This document shows, piece after piece, positions 8,379 to 16,488 of a DNA stretch of 64,000 nt; the stretch's first letter is position 1; each line of letters starts with the position of its first letter. A model generated the notes under the pieces. It did no database searches. It worked only from the letters and a program-made list of their open reading frames with translations, and was not told the origin of the DNA. The translations under genes were made by a program, and so were the position numbers. The DNA is from Sphaerimonospora thailandensis (GTDB taxonomy: Bacteria > Actinomycetota > Actinomycetes > Streptosporangiales > Streptosporangiaceae), in assembly GCF_016863115.1 (NCBI RefSeq), contig NZ_BOOG01000017.1, positions 62,001 through 126,000 on the forward strand, written 5' to 3'.

Positions 8379-9275
8379 ATGCGTTCCTTCACCGCCCTGC
8401 TCAACCCCATCTCCGGGCGGCGCGCGAGCCGTACGCTCTGGGAGCCGGTGGCGGCGCTGCTCACCGAAGCGGGCGTGAGCGTCACCACCGAGGAGACGCG
8501 GAGCCGGACGCACGCGATCGAACTCGCCGCCGAGGCGGCCGGGCGCGGCGACGTCGTGGTCGCCGTCGGCGGCGACGGGCTGGTCAGGGACGTGGCCACC
8601 GGGGTGGTCCCGGGCGGCGGGACGATGGCGATCCTGCCCGCCGGTCGGGGTAACGACCTCGCCCGCGCCCTCGGCCTCCCCGCCGACCTGCCGGGTCACG
8701 CCGCGCTCCCCGGATTGGCGCGGCTCCTCCTGGACGGCCCCACCAGGATCATCGACGTCCTGGAGGTCGACGGCGTGATCGTGCCGGGGAACGTCTATGC
8801 CGGCGTGGACTCACGCGCCAACCAGATCATCAACCGATATCGCCGGATGCCCGCGCTGCTGCTCTACCGGCTCTCGGGCGTGCTGGCGATCGCGACCTGG
8901 CACGCGCCGACGTTCACGGTGACCATCGACGGCGTGGCACGGCGGGTCTCGGCCAACAGCGTGGTGATCGCGAACTCCGGGGCGTACGGCCACGGCCTGC
9001 GGATCGTACCGGTGGCCGTGCTCGACGACGGCCTGCTCGACGTGATGGTGGTGCGTGCCGAAACGCCGAAGGTCGCGATCGGCAGGTTCATGACCGAGGC
9101 GAAGAAAGGCACCCATATCCACCGGCCGGAGGTCGACCTGTCCACCGCCACGACCGTCACCATCGACGCCGACCGGCCCGTGCCGCTGTACGCCGACGGA
9201 GACGAGGTCTGCACGTCGTTGCCGGCGACCGTACGGCTCCTCCCCGGCGCGCTGAAACTGATCGCACCCCGTTGA
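8379..9275 (+). CDS. Diacylglycerol kinase family lipid kinase
   Basis: A 298-residue member of the DAGK catalytic family, which phosphorylates lipid alcohols with ATP at the membrane face. Motifs in order are N-P-I-S-G-R at residues about 8-13, the nucleotide-binding V-G-G-D-G-L-V-R-D, and P-A-G-R-G-N-D-L-A-R-A-L-G. The C-terminal beta-sandwich ends with D-G-D-E, typical of DgkB/YegS-type proteins. ATG at 8379 has GGAGG 8 nt upstream and the upstream stop is at 8376, so the two genes form an operon. The lipid substrate cannot be read from sequence; an ether-linked diradylglycerol or sphingoid-like lipid is possible. Confidence 0.85.
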   Translation: MRSFTALLNPISGRRASRTLWEPVAALLTEAGVSVTTEETRSRTHAIELAAEAAGRGDVVVAVGGDGLVRDVATGVVPGGGTMAILPAGRGNDLARALGLPADLPGHAALPGLARLLLDGPTRIIDVLEVDGVIVPGNVYAGVDSRANQIINRYRRMPALLLYRLSGVLAIATWHAPTFTVTIDGVARRVSANSVVIANSGAYGHGLRIVPVAVLDDGLLDVMVVRAETPKVAIGRFMTEAKKGTHIHRPEVDLSTATTVTIDADRPVPLYADGDEVCTSLPATVRLLPGALKLIAPR

Positions 9276-9313
9276 AACGGGCTCACCCCTGCTCGGCCGA
9301 GGTGATCGCAGTC

Positions 9314-9690
9314 TCAGACGGGAATGACCCTGGGCAGCCGCGGGGAATCGAACCAGCCGGGCTTGTGCTTACGCAACAGGGCCTCGCCGTCCCGCTTCCA
9401 GGAGAACCCGGGGTTCTTCAGCAGCTTACGGAAGACCTGACTGGCCTGCTCCGGATCCCGCGCGGTCAGACGGCGCAGGGGTGCGGGGCTCACCTCGTCA
9501 CCCCGCAGATAACCGGACACCACATCGCGGTACCGCTGGCGGATGACGAGATCGGGATTGGCGAAGGCCTCCTGTGCGATGTCGAATCCGGGGTAGAAGC
9601 TCAGCCCGTCCTCCTCGTCGAAGAGGACCGCGATCGTGTCCTCGGGAGCGAAGCCGAGGTCCGGCAGGTCGGGCTCCTGCCACGGGCCGC
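9314..9690 (-). pseudogene. 3' remnant of an unrecognised gene next to the IS605 remnant
   Basis: Reading leftward from about 9690, an open frame encodes about 125 residues with good actinomycete codon bias: P-D-L-P-D-L-G-F-A-P, then V-L-F-D-E-E-D-G-L-S-F-Y-P-G-F, then K-R-D-G-E-A-L-L-R-K-H-K-P-G-W, ending at 9314. It has no plausible start upstream because the tnpB remnant abuts it in another frame. The first in-frame GTG is at 9523. I do not recognise the family. It is most simply the C-terminal end of a host gene whose 5' part was lost when the IS element arrived or decayed. Confidence 0.55.
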
Positions 9691-10277
9691 CCTACCGTGC
9701 GGCCCGGGCGGGCGGGCGGGGCCGGCGCGACCAGGGTTTCGGTCCGGAACACGATGTGCCAGCCGTCGGCTTCTTTGACCAGGCGGGCTCCGGTGATCCG
9801 CCCGGCGGGGCCGCCCCTGGTGACGCCGGGCAGGTCTTTGGTCCACCGGAACCGGACCCGCCCGGCCTTGGGCAGGTTGACCGCGCCCCACCGCCGGTTG
9901 ACCCGCGTGATCTGCAGGTCGCGGGCCTGGGGCACGTCTACGGCCGGCCGGGTCCGGAACCGGGCCTTGAACGTGGGGCGTCCGGCAGGGTGGTCGGGGT
10001 TGAAGAAGTTCGCCCATGCCTGCCGATACGTTTTCAGTACCGCTTGCGCCGCCTGGGCGGGCAGCCGGCCCATCCAGTCGATCTCGCGGCGGGCCGCCCG
10101 GATCGCCTCATCGCAGTCCTTCAACGTCGCGAACCGGCCCTGCCGGAAGGTGAAGTACTCGTGCAGCAGGTTCCACAGCGCGCGGGCGGTGTGCGCCTGA
10201 CCGTCCAGCACCGCCACCTGGGCCGCGCTGAGGTCGAGTCGCGCCACGTGCGCCCGGGTCTGCTTCACCAACTCCAC
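9685..10277 (-). pseudogene. tnpB: IS200/IS605-type TnpB (OrfB), C-terminally truncated
   Basis: The ATG at 10277 opens a TnpB-like N-terminus (T-R-A-H-V-A-R-L-D-L, then A-R-A-L-W-N-L-L-H-E-Y, then G-R-P-T-F-K-A-R-F). It runs about 195 residues to G-R-T-V-G. At that point intact TnpB proteins enter the RuvC-like domain with a catalytic aspartate, but here the homology stops. The frame continues through unrelated sequence to 9498. All RuvC catalytic residues, the zinc finger and the region that would encode the omega-RNA are missing. TnpB is an RNA-guided nuclease in complete elements, and this copy cannot be active. It is divergent from tnpA with 23 bp between starts. Confidence 0.75.
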
Positions 10278-10300
10278 CCGCTGATCGTATCGTTTGGTTT

Positions 10301-10729
10301 ATGTCACCGCGGTGGGAACCGAACCCTGACGTCCGGACGGGACGTCATGTCGTCTCGCACCTTCACGCGCATTTGGTGTTTGTCACGAAATATCGGCGGG
10401 GGGTGTTCACGGACGAGATACTGGCCCGCTGCGAGGAGATCATGCGGGAGGTGTGCGCCGACTTCGAGGTCGAGCTGCGTGAGTTCAACGGCGAACACGA
10501 CCACGTCCACCTACTGATCCACTACCCGCCGAAGGTCGCCCTGTCCAAACTGGTCAACAGTCTCAAGGGCGTCTCGGCACGGCTCCTGCGCAAGGAGTAC
10601 GCCGCGCACGTCCGCCAGTACCTGTGGGGTGGACACTTCTGGTCCGGGTCCTACTTCGCCGGATCAGTCGGCGGCGCACCGCTCACGGTACTCAAGCAGT
10701 ACATCGAACAGCAGAAACGACCCGTGTGA
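10301..10729 (+). CDS. tnpA: IS200/IS605 family transposase TnpA
   Basis: Y1-type single-strand DNA transposase of 142 residues, full family length. It opens with a strand H-L-H-A-H-L-V-F-V-T-K-Y-R-R. The HUH metal-binding motif is H-D-H-V-H (His 68 and His 70), and the catalytic tyrosine is Tyr 134 in L-K-Q-Y-I-E-Q. Both catalytic elements are intact, so the protein may still be active. The linked element has lost tnpB function and probably its left end. Confidence 0.9.
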   Translation: MSPRWEPNPDVRTGRHVVSHLHAHLVFVTKYRRGVFTDEILARCEEIMREVCADFEVELREFNGEHDHVHLLIHYPPKVALSKLVNSLKGVSARLLRKEYAAHVRQYLWGGHFWSGSYFAGSVGGAPLTVLKQYIEQQKRPV

Positions 10730-10744
10730 GCCGACCTGCTCACA
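10725..10744. repeat. Hairpin at the end of tnpA
   Basis: TGTGAGC (10725-10731) and GCTCACA (10738-10744) form a perfect 7-bp stem with a 6-nt loop. It overlaps the tnpA stop codon. It may be the subterminal hairpin of the element's right end or a weak transcription terminator. Confidence 0.45.
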
Positions 10745-10829
10745 GGCGCGGAAGGCCAGGGCACGCTCGCGCCCTAACAGGCACGCAGGATTGGTCATGG
10801 CAGGGGCGGCATCGCGGGACAATCAACGC

Positions 10830-11738
10830 ATGGCGATCGTCGAAGTCACCGAAGATTCCCTGCGCCGGCAGGCCGGCGAATCCATCTTCACCGCTGCGCT
10901 GGCACTGGCCGATCAGGGTCTGGTGACCGCCCTGAACGAGCGGGGCGCGTCCATATCCGCCATGGTGGACGGCCGTGCGGTCACCGTCGTCATCACCAAG
11001 ACGGGCATCGAAGGCACCTGCGCCTGCGAGGCGCCCTCGCCCTGCCCACACGCGGTCGCCACCGCGCTGACCTGGGTCCGCACCGGCGAAGAACGCCCCG
11101 CTCCCGACCTGTACGCCGCGTTGAGAGTTCGCGACGCAGACTGGCTGGCCCGCCGGCTCGTCCAACTGGCCGAAAACGACCAGGCACTCGCCGTCCGGCT
11201 GCTGGCCGAGGCCGAACAGGTCAGCGCCGTCGACGAACTGGCCGACCTACGCGCCGATCTGGAACAGGTCATGGCCGATCTCCTGGAGGAGGCCGAGCAG
11301 CACGACCACGACGACTGGTACGGCGATGCGTGGTATCCCGACACCGGGGACCTGGAAGAGATCCTCGACGATATCGACGAGCTCATCGCGGAGGAGCCCG
11401 ACATCGCCCTGGAGTTGATCGTCCGGGCGATCGACCTGATCGAGCAGGCGATGGACACCGAGAAGGTCTACGGCGAAGAACTCCTCAACGCTCTCACCCG
11501 CGTCCAGGGCATGCATCTGGACGCCTGCCTGACCGGATCCCCCGATCCGGTACGGCTCGCCGAATGGCTGATCGGCAAGACGCTGACCAGCGGCTGGTGC
11601 TCCTTCGACCGCTCGCTGGCCGACTACTCCCCCGTCCTCGGGGATCAGGGCCTGCGCCGTTGTCGCGAACTGATGGACGGAAACAAGATCGCTGACTACA
11701 AGCTGCGCACTCTACGCGAATCCCTCGCTCGCGAGTAG
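10830..11738 (+). CDS. SWIM zinc-finger protein, probably C-terminally shortened
   Basis: A 302-residue cytoplasmic protein. The SWIM zinc finger is C-A-C-E-A-P-S-P-C-P-H at residues about 63-73. It is followed by a helical, strongly acidic region, including an E/D-rich stretch around residues 155-185. SWIM domains bind DNA or partner proteins; actinomycete SWIM proteins are often linked to SNF2 helicases, but none is adjacent here. ATG at 10830 is chosen because homology-like sequence begins there (M-A-I-V-E-V-T-E). The stop at 11738 is followed immediately by an in-frame-looking mazF remnant, and the family is commonly longer, so the C-terminus is probably cut by a deletion. Confidence 0.7.
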   Translation: MAIVEVTEDSLRRQAGESIFTAALALADQGLVTALNERGASISAMVDGRAVTVVITKTGIEGTCACEAPSPCPHAVATALTWVRTGEERPAPDLYAALRVRDADWLARRLVQLAENDQALAVRLLAEAEQVSAVDELADLRADLEQVMADLLEEAEQHDHDDWYGDAWYPDTGDLEEILDDIDELIAEEPDIALELIVRAIDLIEQAMDTEKVYGEELLNALTRVQGMHLDACLTGSPDPVRLAEWLIGKTLTSGWCSFDRSLADYSPVLGDQGLRRCRELMDGNKIADYKLRTLRESLARE

Positions 11739-11977
11739 TCCAATCCGATCTACTCAAGATCTTCTCCACAGTGCTGATCGCCCCCACCTCGACAAGCGCG
11801 AGAGAGGCCGACTTCCGGCCCACCGTTGAGATCAACGACAAGGACACCAGAGTCCTCCTCGACCAGACGACCGCGGTGGATCCCCAACGTCTCGGCGACT
11901 TCGCCGGGCGCTTGCCGCCTGAAGAGATCAGCCAAGTCGATGCGGCTCTACGCATCGTCTTCGGCCCGCTCTGGTGA
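11739..11977 (+). pseudogene. PemK/MazF-type toxin, 5'-deleted remnant
   Basis: Directly after the SWIM stop codon, a frame encodes V-Q-S-D-L-L, then V-L-I-A-P-T-S-T-S-A-R, then R-V-L-L-D-Q-T-T-A-V-D, ending in A-L-R-I-V-F-G-P-L-W. These are the middle and C-terminal signatures of MazF/PemK endoribonucleases. The N-terminal strand and loop with the first catalytic region (about 25-30 residues) are missing. No antitoxin gene is adjacent. The match begins exactly at the SWIM gene stop, which suggests a deletion joined the two. GTG at 11771 could be used in vitro, but the fold would be incomplete. Confidence 0.7.
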
Positions 11978-11988
11978 TTTGTCCCCTT

Positions 11989-12726
11989 TCACTTCTCGTC
12001 CGCTCCGCTGGTAGGGCTCCCCTTCTGGGAGGCGGAAGCGGCATCAGCGGGCGAAGAGGTCAGCAGCCAGTCGGCCACCGCTTCGGGGGCGAAGAGTTGG
12101 TGGAGATGCTCGCCGGGGATCCGGTGCGTCGGCCAGCCTCGCCGGGCGGCCTCCGCCGCGGTCTTTCCGTACGGCGTGCTGAACCAGAGGTAGGAGCAGG
12201 GGGCCCGGTCCCAGCCGGAGGGGACGGGGACCTCCTGCAGGTAGTAGGCGAGCGGGAGCCGAGGCTGCTCGCCTACCACCGACCGGCGGACGGTTTCGTC
12301 GGGGAGCAGGGCGGCCACGGCGTCCTCGTCCCACCAGTCGGTCCACCTGGGAAGCAGTCCGGCATCGTCGGCGAGACCCCGCAGAAACGGCAGGAACTCG
12401 GGTTCGGCCGCCTGAACCGCGCCGTGCGAAGGTGGCAGCGCGGCGTCCGCGAACAGGCATCCTGTCACCCGTTCGCCCAGTGCCTCGACGAGCAGCGGGA
12501 TGAACAGGCCCGCGTTGCTGTGCGGTACGAGCACCAGCGGTTCCTGTGGAAGCACGGCTGTGACGATCTCGACCACCCGTGACCAGTAGGGCGGGTCTCC
12601 CTCGGTTAGCCGCGTAAGGGATGGAACCACCGCTCTGCGGCCACGTGACCTCAACGCCTCGGCGACCGGATGCCACGTCGTGGGACTGACCGAAGGACTG
12701 TGCAGCAACACGAAAACAGGCTCCAT
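11989..12726 (-). CDS. Alpha/beta hydrolase
   Basis: Protein of 245 residues with the alpha/beta hydrolase order: V-F-V-L-L-H-S-P near the start (oxyanion strand), nucleophile loop P-H-S-N-A-G with the serine at about residue 89, and a late G-E-H-L-H-Q-L histidine loop. The nucleophile elbow has His instead of the usual first Gly, as seen in some small actinomycete esterase-like proteins. Substrate unknown. ATG at 12726. It lies in the same direction as the ABC exporter pair, 64 bp downstream of its permease gene. Confidence 0.8.
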   Translation of the reverse strand: MEPVFVLLHSPSVSPTTWHPVAEALRSRGRRAVVPSLTRLTEGDPPYWSRVVEIVTAVLPQEPLVLVPHSNAGLFIPLLVEALGERVTGCLFADAALPPSHGAVQAAEPEFLPFLRGLADDAGLLPRWTDWWDEDAVAALLPDETVRRSVVGEQPRLPLAYYLQEVPVPSGWDRAPCSYLWFSTPYGKTAAEAARRGWPTHRIPGEHLHQLFAPEAVADWLLTSSPADAASASQKGSPTSGADEK

Positions 12727-12789
12727 GGCCTCAGTCTCGTTACTTTCACAACCCGGCCAACGGGTTTTCTCTCATCGCAGTCCTGCCGA

Positions 12790-14184
12790 TCACCGGTTGT
12801 GGTTCAGGTACGCGGCCAGCAGGGCGGCGCCCAGGATCGCCTGGACCGCCAGCGAGAGCGGGGTCATGCCGAACAGCAGGGGCGCGTTGCCGAGAGCGGC
12901 GATGTCCACCCCCGCGATCGCCCAGAACAAGGGACCGGTGGGGATCCCTCCGAGACCGAGATCGATGACCGGCATCGCGTGATTCACGGGGCCACGCCGG
13001 GCCATGCGCAGCGCTCCCGCCGTCAACCCGGGAGCCGCCGCGAGGCCATACAGAATGCACCAGATAGGGGTAAAACCGGCAAGAGACAGGATCGCGAAGG
13101 CCGTACCCACCCAGAGGGCGACGAGGGCGGCGGGCACGACGGCTCTGGCGGACAGCCCGCGCATGGCGAGCATGCGGGGAATCTCGGGGTTCTGCGCCTC
13201 CCATCGGGCCCCGGCTGCCGCCGTGGTCGCCGCAGAGAGCCCTCCGGCGAGGAGTACGGCCACGGCAATGCTCAGGGTTCCCCCGGCGAGGCAGACGATG
13301 GTGGGCAGTGCGGTCAGGCCGGCCAGGACGGTGAGCCTGCCGGGACGGCGGCTCAGCATCCGCAGGTCCGATCGCACGATCAGCCACCGGCCGTCGCGCG
13401 GCCACCTCCGGGACCGCAGCCGTCTGTGCCGCCAGTAGCGCTCCTCGGCGACGGAGGCCAGCAGCGCGGGTTCGAGGCCGAGGGATGCCGCGGCCGCAGT
13501 GACCATCCGCGCGGAGGCGTTCACCAGCACACGCGCCGGGAAGCTCGCCAGAGCCCGCCAGGCGAGGCGCATCAGGAGCCCGGCGGCGATCAGGGCCGCG
13601 CCCGCGACCTGCGCCGTCGACAGGCCGGGCAGTTCCGGACGCAGCCAGATCAGCGCACCCGCCACCGCGACCAGGGAGATCGCGGCGAGGCGGATCCAGT
13701 CAAGCTTTGCCTCGGCCTCCTGCAGGAGGACGGCGGCCGAACCCGCGGCGGCCATGGCGGCGCTGCCGAGCAGCACGCCGAAGAGCAACTCCCCGGGTCG
13801 TCCGAACACCGCCGCGCCGAGGACTCCTATGGTCGCTCCCGCCGCCGTCAGCAGCGTCAGCAGGATGAGGGCGCTACGGGCGAGAGTGCGGCGGCGATTC
13901 AGCGGGGAAAGGACCAGCCAGCGTACGTCGGCCGGCGAGACCACTATCGGCCCCGCCCAGGAGACGAGCATCATCACACCGGCGAAGGCGGCGAGCAGCA
14001 GGGCAAGCCCCAGGGGATGACTCCCGATGCCGGATCCGTCGAAGAGCCAGGAGGTGAGCCGGGCGATCTGGGGACCGCCGATCGCCGCGGTGAGACCCGC
14101 GGCCACCAGACGGTAATAGGCGCGCTGCCAGCCCGATTCCCGGTCGCGGCCGCGACGCCGGGTCATCTGCGCGATCGTGGTCAC
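12790..14184 (-). CDS. ABC exporter permease-like membrane protein (DUF6297-like)
   Basis: A 464-residue integral membrane protein with about 11-12 hydrophobic helices and a short basic cytoplasmic N-terminus (R-R-R-G-R-D-R-E). It has no ATP-binding motif. Its ATG overlaps the stop codon of the ATP-binding protein gene by 4 bp (ATGA at 14181-14184), so the two are translationally coupled and should form one transporter. The family is common in actinomycetes; its cargo is unknown. Assignment as permease rests mainly on this coupling. Confidence 0.75.
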   Translation of the reverse strand: MTTIAQMTRRRGRDRESGWQRAYYRLVAAGLTAAIGGPQIARLTSWLFDGSGIGSHPLGLALLLAAFAGVMMLVSWAGPIVVSPADVRWLVLSPLNRRRTLARSALILLTLLTAAGATIGVLGAAVFGRPGELLFGVLLGSAAMAAAGSAAVLLQEAEAKLDWIRLAAISLVAVAGALIWLRPELPGLSTAQVAGAALIAAGLLMRLAWRALASFPARVLVNASARMVTAAAASLGLEPALLASVAEERYWRHRRLRSRRWPRDGRWLIVRSDLRMLSRRPGRLTVLAGLTALPTIVCLAGGTLSIAVAVLLAGGLSAATTAAAGARWEAQNPEIPRMLAMRGLSARAVVPAALVALWVGTAFAILSLAGFTPIWCILYGLAAAPGLTAGALRMARRGPVNHAMPVIDLGLGGIPTGPLFWAIAGVDIAALGNAPLLFGMTPLSLAVQAILGAALLAAYLNHNR

Positions 14185-14816
14185 GCGCGTGTCCCGGCCT
14201 CGAGAGCGATCACGCGAGCCTCGGTCGCACTGGCCAACTCACGGTCGTGCGTGGCCATGATGAGGGTGCCACCGTCACTCGCGTAGTTCCCCAGCATCAC
14301 GGCGAGTCGTTCGCGGAAGTCCGCGTCGAGCCCATGCTCGGGTTCGTCCAGCAGGAGGAGGCGGCTGGGCCGGGCCAGCACGCTCGCGATGGACAGGCGT
14401 TGCCGCTGGCCGGTCGAGAGAGTCGCCGGCGCGGCATCGGCCCGATCGAGCAGACCGAACGCCTCAAGCAACGCGTCGGGTTCCATGCGCGGGTCGTCGG
14501 CGGGCTCGTGAATCTTTCTGATCAACTCCAGATGTTCCCGAACCGTGAGCCACGGGTACCACGCCTGATCGTCGGTGACCAGACCGACATCACGCCAGAA
14601 CGCGGCATCACCGCTCGGCGGGGCGCCGAAGACCAGGATCACGCCCTCCGTCGTCCGCTGAAGTCCGGCGAGGCAGCGGATCAAGGTGGATTTCCCGATC
14701 CCGTTCTCGCCCATCAGCGCGACGATTTCGCCCCGAGCCACGTCGAGGTCAGTGTGATCCAGCACCGTTGTCGCGCCCACTACAACGCGGACGCCCTTGG
14801 CTACGGCTATCGACAC
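14181..14816 (-). CDS. ABC transporter ATP-binding protein
   Basis: Nucleotide-binding subunit of about 211 residues. Walker A is G-E-N-G-I-G-K-S-T, the signature motif is L-S-T-G-Q-R-Q-R-L (a variant LSGGQ), Walker B is L-L-L-L-D-E-P-E-H-G-L-D and the H-loop is M-A-T-H-D-R-E. The frame is open to 14978, but the ABC fold begins near the GTG at 14816, so that start is preferred; neither candidate has a strong ribosome-binding site. It drives the coupled membrane protein. The order ATPase then permease suggests an exporter such as for a peptide or drug. Confidence 0.85.
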   Translation of the reverse strand: MSIAVAKGVRVVVGATTVLDHTDLDVARGEIVALMGENGIGKSTLIRCLAGLQRTTEGVILVFGAPPSGDAAFWRDVGLVTDDQAWYPWLTVREHLELIRKIHEPADDPRMEPDALLEAFGLLDRADAAPATLSTGQRQRLSIASVLARPSRLLLLDEPEHGLDADFRERLAVMLGNYASDGGTLIMATHDRELASATEARVIALEAGTRA

Positions 14817-15083
14817 CCCGTCACGATATCCACCCCGGCGGTCATGGTGATCGTGCATCCACGTGAGCGCTGCCGGGTCGAGTTCGATGACGTGGACGCT
14901 GGACCGGCCGAACCAGTGAGCCCCAACACGACCAGCACCACCTCCAGGCCAGGGCCAGGTCACAGATGTCCTGATCACCCTACGGCAACTCGTCCAATTA
15001 TGGACATCTAGCAGCGATACACAGATCTAATGTCCGAGTAAAGCTAAGCTCGGAAGCGGCAAGGCGATCGGCGCGGAGGTTCC

Positions 15084-15947
15084 ATGACACAACAGCCTTC
15101 CCTGTTTGGCCCCACACTTGGAGCGATCCAAACTAAGCCCCATGGAACCCACTTCGAGCGGATGAAAGTACTTATAACGGTCAAGGCAGCCCCCAACCCC
15201 TCGGATACTTACGGGGAAACGGTATGCGTAGCGGCGTTGCGCCTCGACTTGGATCAAGCGGGTTGGATACGGCTCTATCCGATCAACTTCCGAGAGTTAG
15301 ATGGCGATAGCCAATTCCGGAAATATGATGTCGTCACACTGGAAGCTAAGCCAAGTCCGAGTGATCCCCGAGCAGAGAGCTGGCGACCCCGAATCGACAG
15401 CTTCAGGGTGGAGAAACACCTCGGCGGCTGGCCGAAACGCATGGCCTACATCGACGACTACATCGAGTTGTCCATGTGCGATCTCATCGCCGCCGTCCGT
15501 GAGCGACCCTCGGCCCAGTCGCTGGCGGCCATCCGTCCCAGGGAGATTCTGACGCTCGACATCGAATCCCATCCCGGATGGACACCTGCGGAGCAAAGGA
15601 AGATCGATCAGTACGTCCAGCAACTCGGCCTCTTCGACAACACACCTCGCACCGCGCTTCAAGCACCCCGCTTCAAGGCTTGGTATCGCTACCGGTGCCA
15701 CGCCTCGGGTTGCAACGGCCATCGTCAAGGGATCTACGACTGGGAGTTGGTCGCCCTGCAGCGCACCGTTGGGGCCCGCGACGATGAAAGCGTTAAGCAG
15801 GTCATCCGTGAAAAGTTCTGGGATCTGATGTGCGCGCCTGATCGCGATACCATCTTTTACGTAGGCAACCAGCAGGCCCATCCCCAGAGTTTTATCGTCC
15901 TGGGCGTGGTCTATCCCCAGCGGATTAAGCCGACACCGCAGACCTGA
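15084..15947 (+). CDS. Conserved protein of unknown function, partner of DUF488
   Basis: A 287-residue protein that I do not recognise as a named family. Its N-terminal half begins at about residue 27 with K-V-L-I-T-V-K-A-A-P-N-P, then G-E-T-V-C-V-A-A-L-R, G-W-I-R-L-Y-P-I-N-F-R and R-A-E-S-W-R-P, all of which look like a conserved core. The C-terminal half has a cysteine-histidine cluster, Y-R-C-H-A-S-G-C-N-G-H, that could bind metal. GC content is visibly lower than in neighbouring genes, suggesting acquisition. GGAGG precedes the ATG at 15084 by 4 nt. The gene ends inside the convergent DUF488 gene (23-bp overlap). Such proteins may act with DUF488 in nucleic-acid processing or defence, which is inference. 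Confidence 0.7.
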   Translation: MTQQPSLFGPTLGAIQTKPHGTHFERMKVLITVKAAPNPSDTYGETVCVAALRLDLDQAGWIRLYPINFRELDGDSQFRKYDVVTLEAKPSPSDPRAESWRPRIDSFRVEKHLGGWPKRMAYIDDYIELSMCDLIAAVRERPSAQSLAAIRPREILTLDIESHPGWTPAEQRKIDQYVQQLGLFDNTPRTALQAPRFKAWYRYRCHASGCNGHRQGIYDWELVALQRTVGARDDESVKQVIREKFWDLMCAPDRDTIFYVGNQQAHPQSFIVLGVVYPQRIKPTPQT

Positions 15948-16380
15948 GCCGCTCTCGTACGCCCTCAATCACTAGATCACGATGGCAGCGATACTGATCG
16001 GCTTCGAAGCACATCACCGCCACCACCTGCCAACGAGCGGAGTCGGCGATTCGGTCCAGACATTCAAGGGCACCGGTGTCCAAGAGCCGTTCGGCGTAGA
16101 CGCCACGGGCCGTTCTCAAGTCTGCCGCTCCGCCGCCGAACCCTGCCCTGTTCCATTTGGGATTGCCGAGCTCACGCATGTGCTCGTAGGCGATCCCCGC
16201 ATCGGCAAGTGCGTTTTTCAACGCGGTCTTGCTGAAACCGCGCTTGCGTGAGATCGGATTCAGGCGCACGTCGACCAGCAGGCTGACACCTTCACGGCGA
16301 AGCCGTCGTATGAACTCGTCGAGGTCGCACCCCTCGTAGCCGATTCCGGTCAATCGCACAGGCTGCTCGATCATAAGCAT
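15925..16380 (-). CDS. DUF488 family protein
   Basis: A 151-residue protein with the complete DUF488 pattern: T-I/G-G-Y-E-G near the start, V-D-V-R-L-N-P-I-S-R-K-R-G-F, G-I-A-Y-E-H-M-R-E-L-G-N, and a C-terminal C-F-E-A-D-Q-Y-R-C-H-R-D. The two arginine/cysteine-histidine motifs resemble an active or nucleic-acid-binding site, but no activity is established for the family. ATG at 16380 has GGGAGAG 8 nt upstream; a second ATG lies 6 nt on. It overlaps the convergent unknown gene by 23 bp, so the pair may be co-inherited. Confidence 0.85.
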   Translation of the reverse strand: MLMIEQPVRLTGIGYEGCDLDEFIRRLRREGVSLLVDVRLNPISRKRGFSKTALKNALADAGIAYEHMRELGNPKWNRAGFGGGAADLRTARGVYAERLLDTGALECLDRIADSARWQVVAVMCFEADQYRCHRDLVIEGVRERLRSAVSA

Positions 16381-16488
16381 GCTCTGACTCTCCCACGCCT
16401 GGTCGTGGACGTCACGCAAACGCGCAGGCCGAGGACGACCGTGCCCGCGGCGATGGCCAAGACACATCTCTGTTTCTGTAAGGGCGGG

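Larger units (their letters stand above)
9685..10744. mobile_element. IS200/IS605 family element, partial
   Basis: Divergent tnpA (+) and truncated tnpB (-) define an IS605-like insertion. The left boundary is placed at the break in TnpB homology near 9685. The right boundary is placed after a small hairpin just downstream of tnpA. Such elements have no terminal inverted repeats or target duplications; they carry subterminal hairpins recognised by TnpA. With the left end lost, only TnpA could still act, in trans. Confidence 0.6.

Noticed and set aside
12670-14286. 538-residue open frame on the plus strand
   Set aside because: It is antisense to the ABC permease-like gene, highly charged, and has no hydrophobic or catalytic pattern.
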